Source: a virus. Taken from it: 32,365 nt of DNA. Both the position numbers and the translations under genes were made by a program. How positions within the stretch are numbered: the first letter of the stretch is position 1; each line of letters begins with the position of its first letter. Below, one piece after another: positions 1 through 8,429 of the stretch. The stretch spans positions 1-32,365 of the IMG/VR virus record IMGVR_UViG_3300025141_010109. One strand, 5' to 3'. A model generated the notes under the pieces. It did no database searches. It was not told the origin of the DNA and was given only the letters and a program-made list of their open reading frames with translations.

Positions 1-242
1 TCTCGTAATGTTTGAGATGTTCCACTAACATATAAATAATCTTTGAATAATAAATCTGGGTCGACTGTATGAGTTAATTGTATATGATAACAATCTTTAC
101 ATACATTTACTCCTAATGGATATTTTTCTAATTCTTTTGTATTGTCATGATATGAATTAGCTAATGGCTGTTCATTCAAGTCTAGTAATAATTCTAAATT
201 ACTACTATCACAACAAATACATTTATCTTTTTTATTGTACAT
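1..242 (-). CDS. Sugar C-methyltransferase, N-terminal zinc-binding part (partial, runs off left edge)
   Basis: The first 80 residues of a protein whose remainder lies outside the window. I translated it from ATG at 240-242; it overlaps the end of the next upstream gene by 11 bases. Seen: a CxxC pair at residues 8-11 (CICC), then a leucine-rich segment followed by NEQPLAN, a PLGVNVCKDC motif near residues 43-52 and DYLYVSGTS near residues 68-76. Order and spacing match the putative zinc-binding domain that precedes the SAM domain in NDP-hexose C-methyltransferases of the TylC3 type. Family role: SAM-dependent methylation of a ring carbon of an NDP-4-keto sugar, giving a branched sugar. It is the last visible gene of the sugar cluster. 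Substrate unknown; the catalytic SAM domain cannot be checked here. Confidence 0.75.
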   Translation of the reverse strand, partial: MYNKKDKCICCDSSNLELLLDLNEQPLANSYHDNTKELEKYPLGVNVCKDCYHIQLTHTVDPDLLFKDYLYVSGTSQTLR

Positions 243-1182
243 ACTCTTTTATTTCGCCTCTATTTGTTTGTATTATATTAGAATAATTTTCAAATATACT
301 ATTAGTTATGCTTTCAACCGTTTCATTGAATTTGAATTTGAATGTTCTTTCAAACTTTTTCGTAGATATTGAAAAATTGTAACATTTTGTTTGTATTTTA
401 GTATTTGTAACTTGTGTAGGATCGGCATCATATTCTTTAACTGGTATATTAATGGTGTCACTCACTTCATATGCTATTTGTTCTGCTGTCTTATTAAATG
501 AAGCTAAATTATATAATCCTCTTTTATCATCTTCACAATCAATTATAGTTATTATTGCTCTACATAAATCATCAATGCCCAGTACTGGACGCATTATATC
601 TTTTATATATAATTTTATTTCTCCATTAGATAATGCACTACATGTCATTGCATTAATCATTACATCATTTCTCATTACAGGAGAATATCCACATACTGTT
701 CCAAATCGTAATCCATAATATTCTATATCAGATTTTTCTGCATATAAATCAATAGTATGTTTTCCTATATCATATTGATTATATGGCTTAAATCCATAAT
801 ACTTTTCACTAACAGTTTTACCACCTACTGAACCATACACGCTAGAACTACTTGCATATATAAATTTTTGTTTTTCTATCTTACCTAACAAATTAATAAA
901 GTTTGTAACATTATTATCAAATGCTGACGAAAATTCTCCTTCACACATTTTCACACTAGAATGCCCTGCTAATAAAATAACAACGTCAAATTTATTAATA
1001 AATGATTTTTCTAAACTATTAAAATCTGCTTCTATACATTTATGAGTAGGTTTATCAAACCAACATGTATCAACGCAGGTTATATCATATTTAGTATCAT
1101 CTAACATTTCATACATTGACAAATCACGATATAATCGATTGCCAATATATCCATTACTTCCTAATAATAATATCTTTTTCAT
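232..1182 (-). CDS. NAD(P)-dependent sugar epimerase/dehydratase (extended SDR)
   Basis: 316-residue extended short-chain dehydrogenase/reductase acting on a nucleotide sugar in the cytoplasm. Seen: the Rossmann glycine motif GSNGYIG (G8, G11, G14), the SSSSVYG segment near 111-117 that carries the catalytic Ser region, and the catalytic pair Y137xxxK141. Length is normal for the family. It starts with an ATGA overlap with the glycosyltransferase gene upstream and ends inside the start of the C-methyltransferase gene, so all three are probably translated together. The family interconverts or reduces 4-keto sugars, so this is a candidate for the final reduction or epimerisation of the Gmd/3-dehydratase product. 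Exact reaction unknown: 4-reductase, C5-epimerase/reductase and 4-epimerase are all possible. Confidence 0.85.
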   Translation of the reverse strand: MKKILLLGSNGYIGNRLYRDLSMYEMLDDTKYDITCVDTCWFDKPTHKCIEADFNSLEKSFINKFDVVILLAGHSSVKMCEGEFSSAFDNNVTNFINLLGKIEKQKFIYASSSSVYGSVGGKTVSEKYYGFKPYNQYDIGKHTIDLYAEKSDIEYYGLRFGTVCGYSPVMRNDVMINAMTCSALSNGEIKLYIKDIMRPVLGIDDLCRAIITIIDCEDDKRGLYNLASFNKTAEQIAYEVSDTINIPVKEYDADPTQVTNTKIQTKCYNFSISTKKFERTFKFKFNETVESITNSIFENYSNIIQTNRGEIKEYVQ

Positions 1183-2063
1183 ATTAATCTTGTTTTTACG
1201 TTAGTTCCATATATAGGTTCCACAAACGTTGCTTCATCTTCTTTTGGTAAGCTTCCCCATTTATTAATAAATTTCTGAACATTAGCTTGTTCAGCATTTA
1301 TTTGTCTTTGCGATTTACTTTTAAAATCATCTTTTGCTTCGTCTCTAAAATGACTGCCTCTAGCTGAAAAATGCCATACTACCGACTGAGTTGTCATTAT
1401 AAATCTATAATCTTCTAATTGCATTCTAATAAATAAATCTTTATCTTCCCAACTTGCTGGAGCAAATATTGGGTCATTACCACCAATCCATTCATAATCA
1501 GCTTTTCTGCAAAAGAATCCTGCCCCACCGCCTTTACGTACTGAAGCTGTATTTTCTTTTATGAATGCAGCTGACCATTGATCGAAATATTCATGGTCAA
1601 AATCATTATGATATGAACCAAATTCTTCTTCACTTACAAATATTGTACCTGGCCTATAGTCAGGGTCGTTAGGAAATATCTTTGGTTGAATCCTAAATGA
1701 CGATGCTATAAGTCTAACATTAGGTTCTATATTATCGTATAATTTTAATAATTCTAAGTCTTGGTTTGGGGCTATCCACATGTCAGCATGAATGATATTT
1801 ACAAATTCTGTTTTTGCTTTATCTACACAAAAATCCATTCCGCCACCTATTCCTTTAGGATTGTCATTGTGATCGATATAAGCATCTAAGCCAAGCTTGT
1901 CTTTATTTCCTTGTATCCATTCATCGGTTCCATCCGTACAATTTTCTGCGTGTACTACTATAGGCATATCTTTATAATGAGCATTTTGTCTTACTGACTT
2001 GATAGCTAATTTAAGATATTCTAAATTATTATTAGAGGATATACAAGTTGTTATTTTATGCAT
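1179..2063 (-). CDS. Family 2-like glycosyltransferase (GT-A fold)
   Basis: 294 residues. Seen: an N-terminal GT-A pattern (TCISSNNNLEYLKLAIKS), a short NCTDGT loop near 41-46, and an acidic metal-binding motif HADMW at 92-96 where canonical GT2 enzymes carry DxD. A WEDKDLF segment in the C-terminal half resembles the ED motif that supplies the catalytic base. Family role: transfer of one sugar from a nucleotide sugar to a growing glycan, normally at the cytoplasmic face of the membrane. It overlaps the end of the Gmd gene by 8 bases and couples to the following SDR gene by ATGA. The first position of the metal motif is His rather than Asp. Donor and acceptor cannot be read from sequence. Confidence 0.8.
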   Translation of the reverse strand: MHKITTCISSNNNLEYLKLAIKSVRQNAHYKDMPIVVHAENCTDGTDEWIQGNKDKLGLDAYIDHNDNPKGIGGGMDFCVDKAKTEFVNIIHADMWIAPNQDLELLKLYDNIEPNVRLIASSFRIQPKIFPNDPDYRPGTIFVSEEEFGSYHNDFDHEYFDQWSAAFIKENTASVRKGGGAGFFCRKADYEWIGGNDPIFAPASWEDKDLFIRMQLEDYRFIMTTQSVVWHFSARGSHFRDEAKDDFKSKSQRQINAEQANVQKFINKWGSLPKEDEATFVEPIYGTNVKTRLI

Positions 2064-3021
2064 TTTTTAAAATCTTTATATCATTATCTACCATTTTTAT
2101 AACTAGTTGTTGAAATGATGTTTTTGGGTTCCAATTCATTTCTAATTTTGCCTTTGCATAATCTCCCCTTAACACATCTACTTCAGCAGGTCTCATAAAT
2201 CTTGGGTCTTGTTTAATATAAGGTTCCCAATCTTTTATACCAACATGATTAAAAGCTTCAGTTAAAAAATCTTTAATTGAATGTGTTTCGCCAGTTGCAA
2301 TAACATAATCTTCAGCTGTATCTTGTTGTAACATCATCCACATAGCTTCTACATAATCAGGAGCATAACCCCAATCTCTTTTAGCTTCTAAATTACCTAA
2401 TGTAATATGATCTGCTAAGCCTAAATGTATTTTTGCAACGCCATCTGATATTTTTCTTGTTACAAATTCAATACCTCTTCTTTCACTTTCATGATTAAAT
2501 AATATACCGCTACATGTATACATTCCATAAGATTCTCTATAATTTTTAGTAATCCAATGTCCATATAGTTTTGCAACGCCATAAGGACTTCTAGGATAAA
2601 ATGGAGTAGTTTCTTTTGAAGGATTTTCTACCATTCTCCCAAACATTTCAGATGAACTTGCTTGATAAAATTTAATTTTTAGGTCGTGTTCTCTAATAGC
2701 TTCTAACATTCTTAACACGCCTAATCCTGTAACATCTGATGTTTGTTCGGGCGTATTCCAACTTTCTCCAACAAATGATTGAGATGCTAGATTATAAATT
2801 TCGTCTGGATTAGATTCTTTAAGACATCTTAATAATGAATTTTGGTCTGTTAAATCTCCCGTTAAAAATGTTATCTTTCCTTCTAGGTGATTTGTGTTTT
2901 TCCTGTTAGGAGTAGATGCTCGTCTTTCCATTCCATAGACTTTATATCCCTTCTCTAATAATAAATCAGCTAAGTGACTTCCGTCCATTCCATTAATTCC
3001 TGTTATCAGTGCTCTTTTCAT
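2056..3021 (-). CDS. gmd: GDP-mannose 4,6-dehydratase
   Basis: Converts GDP-D-mannose to GDP-4-keto-6-deoxy-D-mannose, the entry step to GDP-fucose, GDP-rhamnose, GDP-perosamine and GDP-colitose type sugars. Seen over 321 residues: the cofactor loop TGINGMDGSH (G8, G11, G14), SSSEMFG at 122-128 with the catalytic Ser/Glu region, and Y147xxxK151 in SPYGVAKLYGHW. These are followed by the Gmd hallmark FNHESERRG and a C-terminal RPAEVD segment with a DYAKAK-like stretch. Slightly shorter than many bacterial Gmd proteins (about 345-370) but all key motifs are present. It sits two bases after the preceding gene. The substrate assignment is the most secure in the cluster and sets GDP-mannose as one feedstock. 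Confidence 0.93.
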   Translation of the reverse strand: MKRALITGINGMDGSHLADLLLEKGYKVYGMERRASTPNRKNTNHLEGKITFLTGDLTDQNSLLRCLKESNPDEIYNLASQSFVGESWNTPEQTSDVTGLGVLRMLEAIREHDLKIKFYQASSSEMFGRMVENPSKETTPFYPRSPYGVAKLYGHWITKNYRESYGMYTCSGILFNHESERRGIEFVTRKISDGVAKIHLGLADHITLGNLEAKRDWGYAPDYVEAMWMMLQQDTAEDYVIATGETHSIKDFLTEAFNHVGIKDWEPYIKQDPRFMRPAEVDVLRGDYAKAKLEMNWNPKTSFQQLVIKMVDNDIKILKNA

Positions 3022-3023
3022 TA

Positions 3024-4028
3024 TTAAAAATCTTTATATTCATAAAATTTATCTTCACCATTGATAAGACTATTTATATTAGCTTGAGATAAAGATTTAA
3101 ATTTTTGGAATGCATTATTTTTACGATCTGCAAATGCATGTGGATTATTTTCTTCTAAAATATATAAACGTTTTTTAGGATGTCTTCTTGCATGTACATG
3201 TAATATATTTTTACATACAAATTGTAAAAACTTTTCTTTCAATATTTTTTTTGCCATAATAGAAAGGCCTTCATCATCATTATAAATAAGACATAATGGA
3301 ATATTTACTCCGGACTTTATTAAATCGGCTGATAATACTAAACACGATCCACTAATCTTTGGTTCAGTAATATAATTAAAATCAAATTCATCTGATTCAG
3401 AATTAATCAAATTCATTTTTTCTATTGACATTGGAGATTTAGCTTGATTTGGATTCAAATGTCCTTTATCATCATCAATAAACGTATGGTCTAAAAATTT
3501 AGGATGTACTAATGGGTCCCATGATGAATCCCACATCTTTCTGTCTGCAAAACTCATAATGTATCTATGTATATTTTGTGAATCAGTGTATTGAGATAAT
3601 GATTCTATTGCATTTAATGCTTCTTTTGGAAAGAAACTATCTGTTTCACCCCACATAACATAATCAACCTTTTTACAATACTTATAATTTAGATCTCGTC
3701 TATAATCTGCATGATAATAAAATCCGTCCGATGTATCGTGTATCCAAAAATTGATATTTGGCATCGCAAGAGTATGTTGTAATCTACTAATACCTTCTTT
3801 AAATTGACCAACCAAAGCTTCTTTTGATATTTTATCTGTATCAATCTTTTCAATATGTTCGGATGTATTAAAACAAAAATCTAATGTTACATTTTCTTTG
3901 TTTTCTACACCTTCTAATAAATTAATAAGTCCATCTATATATTCTTTGAAAATTTCTATTTCAAAAAACATAACATGGACGCCTATTACATATTTCTTTT
4001 TTAAATTAATTTTCATACAATTTCTCAT
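3024..4028 (-). CDS. Putative glycosyltransferase-like protein
   Basis: 334 residues if the ATG at 4028 is used. A second ATG four codons later (4016) lies just before the hydrophobic first strand YVIGVHVMFF and has GAG a few bases upstream, so it may be the true start. I do not recognise a named family with certainty. Seen: an acidic motif WGETDSFF near residues 130-137 that could serve as a GT-A metal site, and later SGSCLVLSAD and YNDDEGLS segments of the type found in sugar transferases. It overlaps the glycosyltransferase gene upstream and is followed two bases later by gmd. Context favours a sugar transferase; other GT-A-fold roles remain possible. Confidence 0.55.
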   Translation of the reverse strand: MRNCMKINLKKKYVIGVHVMFFEIEIFKEYIDGLINLLEGVENKENVTLDFCFNTSEHIEKIDTDKISKEALVGQFKEGISRLQHTLAMPNINFWIHDTSDGFYYHADYRRDLNYKYCKKVDYVMWGETDSFFPKEALNAIESLSQYTDSQNIHRYIMSFADRKMWDSSWDPLVHPKFLDHTFIDDDKGHLNPNQAKSPMSIEKMNLINSESDEFDFNYITEPKISGSCLVLSADLIKSGVNIPLCLIYNDDEGLSIMAKKILKEKFLQFVCKNILHVHARRHPKKRLYILEENNPHAFADRKNNAFQKFKSLSQANINSLINGEDKFYEYKDF

Positions 4029-4785
4029 AAGTTTTTTTCATCCAATAATATGTCAACTGATCATCTTTATTGTTTGGAATACTATTGTACTGATATATCC
4101 ATCCGATATCAGTGAACGGCGAATTATCTTGTAATAATTCTTTACGGTGTAAATCGACCATATTGAATTCATATGGTAATACTTTATAATCTATATCTAA
4201 TAAATGTGTTAAAAAATTAACAGGCGTTTGGTCTGTTCCTGCATGCCATGTTTTTTCTGCATTTAATAAATTATCTCTATTTTGATCAAAAAATTGTAGT
4301 ATTGAATTAAAAAATTCTTTATGAGATTCATTAAATATTAACATTCCAGAATCAAAATAATGGTCAAATCTAAACATATAGCCATCAAAGAAATATTTTG
4401 AATAATTTTCTATACTACGTAATACCCAATCATAAGATCCATCATTATGTACAAAGCAGAATTTCCTTTCACTCAGTTCAAATACATTTGGACAATTGGG
4501 ATGTGGTATTGTATCTGCATCTACATACATTATCTGGTCATATTCAATATTATTTGCTTCTAATAAATCGAATATATAATATCGTTGCCATGATACTGGC
4601 ATATCCTCGTGAGGTCTTATAAGATCATTTAATATAAACAATTCACAATCATTTTTCTTGCTCCACTGTTTCCAGCTATCAATACAAAACTTATACGGGT
4701 CACTTCTAGTTTCTGCCCATCGACCGACTTCTTTTTGTTTGCCAGGTAATTTTACATCTACTATAAAAACAATATTCTTTTTCAT
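4006..4785 (-). CDS. GT-A glycosyltransferase, paralogue of the neighbouring fusion protein
   Basis: 259 residues. Seen: first strand NIVFIVDV, then WKQWSKKNDCELF, WQRYYIFD and the metal-binding D89-A-D91 in MYVDADTIPH. A later GTDQTPVNFL segment probably lines the acceptor site. Family role: metal-dependent sugar transfer from a nucleotide sugar. The protein upstream (4788-6125) is clearly related over its first 270 residues: both share the WKxWxKKNDCEL block, the IPHxNCPN block, FNESHK and GTDQTxVN. This indicates a tandem duplication. Here the DxD motif is intact, unlike in the neighbour. It begins two bases after the neighbour's stop codon and overlaps the next gene by at least 11 bases. 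Donor unknown. Confidence 0.75.
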   Translation of the reverse strand: MKKNIVFIVDVKLPGKQKEVGRWAETRSDPYKFCIDSWKQWSKKNDCELFILNDLIRPHEDMPVSWQRYYIFDLLEANNIEYDQIMYVDADTIPHPNCPNVFELSERKFCFVHNDGSYDWVLRSIENYSKYFFDGYMFRFDHYFDSGMLIFNESHKEFFNSILQFFDQNRDNLLNAEKTWHAGTDQTPVNFLTHLLDIDYKVLPYEFNMVDLHRKELLQDNSPFTDIGWIYQYNSIPNNKDDQLTYYWMKKTYEKLYEN

Positions 4786-4787
4786 AT

Positions 4788-6125
4788 TTAATTCATATTA
4801 CAAATTACGCCTTCGCGTGTTACAAATGTCAGTTGTCCATCTTTACATGTAAAGCCGGCATGTTCTCCAATATATTGACTTATATTTAAATTACTTTCAT
4901 GAATTGCAGATGGTATAACTCGATCTGGTTGTCCATAATCATCAAAAATAAGTATCATATTTTTATTTTTAGCTAAAAGTCGTTTGATATCAAATTGTAT
5001 TCGTTCTTTATCATGTCCAGCATCTACAAATGCAATATCGATATTATCAGGTATTTTAAAATCATTACTATATATGTCTAAGCAATTATATTCTATATTA
5101 TTAATATCTGAACATTTACTCTTTATTTGTTCTACATTTTCTAATGATTGTTCATATGAGTATACTTTTTTAAAACATTCTGCAAATACACGTGTTGTAT
5201 CTCCTTGACATGACCCTAACTCTAGACATGTTAAGTCTTTTTTATTTTTAAAAATTCTTAAAATATCTTCTTTAAATCTCCTACTGGTTGTTTTAACCCA
5301 CTCATCTTTATGAGTTAATTTATTTAATAGATAATTCTCGTCATAATTATCTTTTACAGATTTCCAAACATCTTTCATATATTTATTTCGATCATCTTTA
5401 GCAAATCCACTAAAGAACCATACGTGACCATATTTAATGAAAAACGGAGTTTCATCTTCTTTTAATTGCCAATTATGACCAAACATTTCTTTTCTGTAAA
5501 TATGTGATAATCTATATGGAATAGGCCAATATTCAATTTCAGTATTGTTCTTTTGACATATATAGTTAACAATTGTTTGGTCTGTTCCTCTTCTTACTTT
5601 TGTACTTTGTAATTCTAAAATTTCATCTAAGTTATCATAATAAAATTTTTCTATTTGTTTAAATAATTTTTTATGACTTTCATTAAACATTACAAATTGA
5701 GTACAAAAATATTTACTTATATCAAAATCAAAATTATCAAATATATGTTTATAACCTTCAACACTTTGATGAACCCAGTTTAAATTATCTTTTTCTAATC
5801 CTACTGTTAATTTGTTACCAAATGTTTTAAAGAAATTAGGACAATTCCAATGAGGTATTGAACATGCATCAACCATTGCAACTTTATTATATTTAATTTT
5901 TTTGTTTTCTAGAAAGGAATGTATATCAAACCAACGTTGCCACGTGACTCTGTGTTTAGATAGATCTTCATTTTCACATTTATCATATATCACAAGTTCA
6001 CAATCATTCTTCTTACACCAGAATTTCCAAGCGTTTATAGATATATCCATCCAGTTCCAGCCTCCAAATTTATCTAAATTTTTATCTTTTGGTGTAACTG
6101 CAGGTATAACAACTATATTTTTCAT
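4788..6125 (-). CDS. Fusion: degenerate GT-A glycosyltransferase plus SAM-dependent methyltransferase
   Basis: 445 residues from ATG at 6125, chosen because it aligns with the start of the paralogue at 4785; the open frame continues upstream only to a TTG at 6152. Residues 1 to about 270 form a GT-A domain paralogous to the next protein, with IPHWNCPN, FNESHK and GTDQTIVN conserved. The metal motif is D86-A-C88 instead of D-A-D, so metal binding and transferase activity are doubtful. From about residue 290 a class I methyltransferase domain follows: CLELGSCQGDTT (motif I), a YSYEQ acidic strand end, IDIAFVDAGHD and LIFDDYGQ. The methyltransferase may decorate the sugar added by the neighbouring transferase, with the GT domain acting as a binding module. 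That role is inference. Confidence 0.75.
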   Translation of the reverse strand: MKNIVVIPAVTPKDKNLDKFGGWNWMDISINAWKFWCKKNDCELVIYDKCENEDLSKHRVTWQRWFDIHSFLENKKIKYNKVAMVDACSIPHWNCPNFFKTFGNKLTVGLEKDNLNWVHQSVEGYKHIFDNFDFDISKYFCTQFVMFNESHKKLFKQIEKFYYDNLDEILELQSTKVRRGTDQTIVNYICQKNNTEIEYWPIPYRLSHIYRKEMFGHNWQLKEDETPFFIKYGHVWFFSGFAKDDRNKYMKDVWKSVKDNYDENYLLNKLTHKDEWVKTTSRRFKEDILRIFKNKKDLTCLELGSCQGDTTRVFAECFKKVYSYEQSLENVEQIKSKCSDINNIEYNCLDIYSNDFKIPDNIDIAFVDAGHDKERIQFDIKRLLAKNKNMILIFDDYGQPDRVIPSAIHESNLNISQYIGEHAGFTCKDGQLTFVTREGVICNMN

Positions 6126-6128
6126 ATC

Positions 6129-6152
6129 TTTAATATAATAATTTTTTTGCAA
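6129..6152 (-). promoter_or_regulatory. Candidate promoter-like AT-rich element, copy A
   Basis: A 24-base element in the 36-base gap before the GT-methyltransferase fusion. On the minus strand it reads TTGC, seven A, then TTATTATATTAAA. The copy at 31995-32018 matches it at 23 of 24 positions, although the flanking genes are unrelated, and a shorter relative lies at 18210-18230. The TATATT core could be a -10-like site, but it lies only about 10 bases from the ATG, so a transcript from it would be almost leaderless. A translation-enhancing A-rich tract is the alternative. No wet evidence. Confidence 0.35.
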
Positions 6153-6161
6153 TAAAACAAG

Positions 6162-6878
6162 TTATTTACAATAATTTATAATAGTTTCAATATATTTGTT
6201 TGCAAAAAGAGATATTTTTTTATTATAATCAAAATCAACATCTTCATTAAATACTTTTTGTAACATTTTTAAAACTATATCATCTTTTCCGTCTATACTA
6301 ACAGAATTAATATTATGTTCTTTTCCATCAAAATAAACGTCGTATAAAAACTCGATGTTGAAATTATCATATAAAACTTTAAAATTTAAATTTTTTGTAG
6401 TATTTAAGATTTCAACATCTTTTATTTTTTTGTTTTTTATATGCTCATATAGAAAATAAAAATCATGATATGCAAGTTTAAAAAATAAATCAAGTGGCGT
6501 GCTATTTTTAGAATTCTTCTTACGTTCTACAAAATTATTTTGTTCTAATTTATAATCTACTATACGAAAATTTTGTACATCATCAACATATAATTTAACT
6601 TTATGTTGTTCAGCTATATCAAATAATTGACAAGATTGTTTATATGTTGGTGTTAATGGTTTTTCACAAAATACATTTTTACCATTAGATAAACAATTTT
6701 TTACTATTTCATAATGAGTGTCTTCTGGTGTTGCAATAACAACCCAATCAATTTGGTCTAATTTATCCAAGTATGAATCTTTACTTCGACAAATAAATTT
6801 TATATCACAAAATATTTTAAGTTTATCATATAAAATCTTGCCCCATTTCCCATATCCTATTAATCCAATTTTTTTCAT
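6162..6878 (-). CDS. Short Gfo/Idh/MocA-type oxidoreductase
   Basis: 238 residues of an NAD(P)-dependent oxidoreductase. Seen: Rossmann loop GYGKWG (G8, G10, G13), VVIATPEDTHYE near 46-57 and the family signature E72-K73-P74 (CEKPLTPT), whose Lys is the usual catalytic residue. Typical family members have about 320-350 residues; here the C-terminal substrate domain is shortened by roughly a third. Family role: oxidation or reduction of a hydroxyl or keto group on a sugar, often a nucleotide sugar or inositol. It follows the DesII-like radical SAM gene by nine bases. If that enzyme produces a 3-keto sugar, this protein could reduce it, as the 3-ketoreductases of deoxysugar pathways do. That pairing is inference from position. 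Confidence 0.8.
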   Translation of the reverse strand: MKKIGLIGYGKWGKILYDKLKIFCDIKFICRSKDSYLDKLDQIDWVVIATPEDTHYEIVKNCLSNGKNVFCEKPLTPTYKQSCQLFDIAEQHKVKLYVDDVQNFRIVDYKLEQNNFVERKKNSKNSTPLDLFFKLAYHDFYFLYEHIKNKKIKDVEILNTTKNLNFKVLYDNFNIEFLYDVYFDGKEHNINSVSIDGKDDIVLKMLQKVFNEDVDFDYNKKISLFANKYIETIINYCK

Positions 6879-6887
6879 TTAATTATC

Positions 6888-8429
6888 TTATTGATGGTAC
6901 GTCCCAAATAATCCTTTTTTCTTAATATTAGAATTTAAATCTTCATTGTATACTTTTGTTCTAGATGAAACAGGTCCTTGTTCAAATGGTATTCCTACAT
7001 TTAAATCATCTTCTGCTTGATTTACTAAAACAGTTACTAAATGATCAAATGCGTCCATAAATCTACAATCATTTGATTCTAAATCTACTTGTGGTTGGGT
7101 TTCAATAAATTCTTTAACTATATCTTCAAATGGTTTTTTGTCTGTAATTCTACCAATAATAAATTTTTCATTTCCTGGCCGATCTAGGAATCCTGCTTCT
7201 CTATATAAAAATACATCTCCATAATTATCAACTACTACTGAGATTTGTGGATATGCAGCTTTTCTCATATCTAATCCATCAACCATTTTTATTTGACTTC
7301 CAAGTATGCCTTCTGCTAATGTAATCATTGCATATCCAAAATCAACATTTAGATTTGGACAATGTTTTTCTTTTTTCTTATTAAATTTTTGAAATTCATC
7401 TATTAATTGTGCTCTATCATCTTTTGATAAAAATCCATCTAATTCATGGGTTCTATCAATATCGTCACCTGATGTGTCTGTCATACTTCCAAAGTCTTCT
7501 CGAATAGTTATATAATCAATACCTCTACCATTCGTAACTTTTGAATTAACCTCAATAATGTAATCCATTAATTTAGACATATGACTGACATTTTCTGGAA
7601 TAATTATATAATTCAATCCTAATTTTAAATTAGGGTTCTTTTCATTTCTTATTTTTAAAAATTCTATTATATTATTTTTAACTAATTCATATGACCCTTT
7701 TTTTCTTGTTACTTGATATGTTGATTCCTCATCAACACCATATAAAGAAACTCTACAAGAATCTAATTTCAATAATCCAGGATGTTTTTTTATATATTGT
7801 TTTGTTAACATATAGGCATTTGTAATCAAAGGTACTCGTATATCTCGACTTTTAGCATAACTTATTATGTTACCAATTCTAGGATGAGTTAATGGTTCTA
7901 ATCCACCTGAAATAGATATGGTTGAATATTTTGGCATACTATCAAAGATGTCTTTAAATATTTCAAAACTTTGTTCTTTTATCTCACTTCTATATCTAGC
8001 CTTTTGATTACGTCCACAAAAGCCACAATAAAACATACAAGACATTCCAGGATAAACTCCTATTCGTACTGGAAAATTATATATCTTTTTTAGACAACTT
8101 TGTACAGCGCCTGTATTTACTAATGGAATAATTGTTTGCCAATATTTTTTTCCTAATCCTTGATTAATAATTATTTCTTGTAAATATTCTGAATTTCTTA
8201 TATATTCATTTAATTTAATTATTTCTTGTCGACTTGAATTAGTTTCTTGTATTAATTCTTTTTGAGTGTGCCATGGAATATTTGACATTCTGTGTATAAT
8301 AGTTACAATAGCATCAAATTGTTTTTCAGTTAAATCTGGTAGTTCTTTTATTAAAACATTTTTAACATCATTACTAATATCTAATGGCACGTTAGAATAT
8401 AACCATTTTTTTAAATTATTTTCTTTCAT
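6888..8429 (-). CDS. DesII-like radical SAM enzyme (sugar deaminase/dehydrogenase type)
   Basis: 513 residues. Seen: an all-helical N-terminal region of about 120 residues, then VRIGVYPGMS followed by the 4Fe-4S motif C131-x3-C135-x2-C138, and GGLEPLTHP as the SAM-binding GGE-like segment. Further on come RVSLYG, IDYITIRED, a VFLYREAGF segment and FMDAFDHLVT. These blocks, their order and the length correspond closely to DesII as I recall it from macrolide deoxysugar pathways. DesII converts TDP-4-amino-4,6-dideoxyglucose to the 3-keto-4,6-dideoxy sugar with loss of ammonia. No plausible C4 aminotransferase is visible in the window, so the substrate here is open. ATGA-coupled to the PIG-L gene and followed by the Gfo/Idh gene. 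Confidence 0.82.
   Translation of the reverse strand: MKENNLKKWLYSNVPLDISNDVKNVLIKELPDLTEKQFDAIVTIIHRMSNIPWHTQKELIQETNSSRQEIIKLNEYIRNSEYLQEIIINQGLGKKYWQTIIPLVNTGAVQSCLKKIYNFPVRIGVYPGMSCMFYCGFCGRNQKARYRSEIKEQSFEIFKDIFDSMPKYSTISISGGLEPLTHPRIGNIISYAKSRDIRVPLITNAYMLTKQYIKKHPGLLKLDSCRVSLYGVDEESTYQVTRKKGSYELVKNNIIEFLKIRNEKNPNLKLGLNYIIIPENVSHMSKLMDYIIEVNSKVTNGRGIDYITIREDFGSMTDTSGDDIDRTHELDGFLSKDDRAQLIDEFQKFNKKKEKHCPNLNVDFGYAMITLAEGILGSQIKMVDGLDMRKAAYPQISVVVDNYGDVFLYREAGFLDRPGNEKFIIGRITDKKPFEDIVKEFIETQPQVDLESNDCRFMDAFDHLVTVLVNQAEDDLNVGIPFEQGPVSSRTKVYNEDLNSNIKKKGLFGTYHQ

Noticed and set aside
452-718. Plus-strand open frame of 88 codons
   Set aside because: Antisense to the SDR gene at 232-1182, with no ribosome site and no recognisable motif.
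6126-6152. TTG start at 6152 for the GT-methyltransferase fusion
   Set aside because: The extra nine residues do not align with the paralogue at 4785, and the sequence there matches the repeated AT-rich element; the ATG at 6125 fits better.
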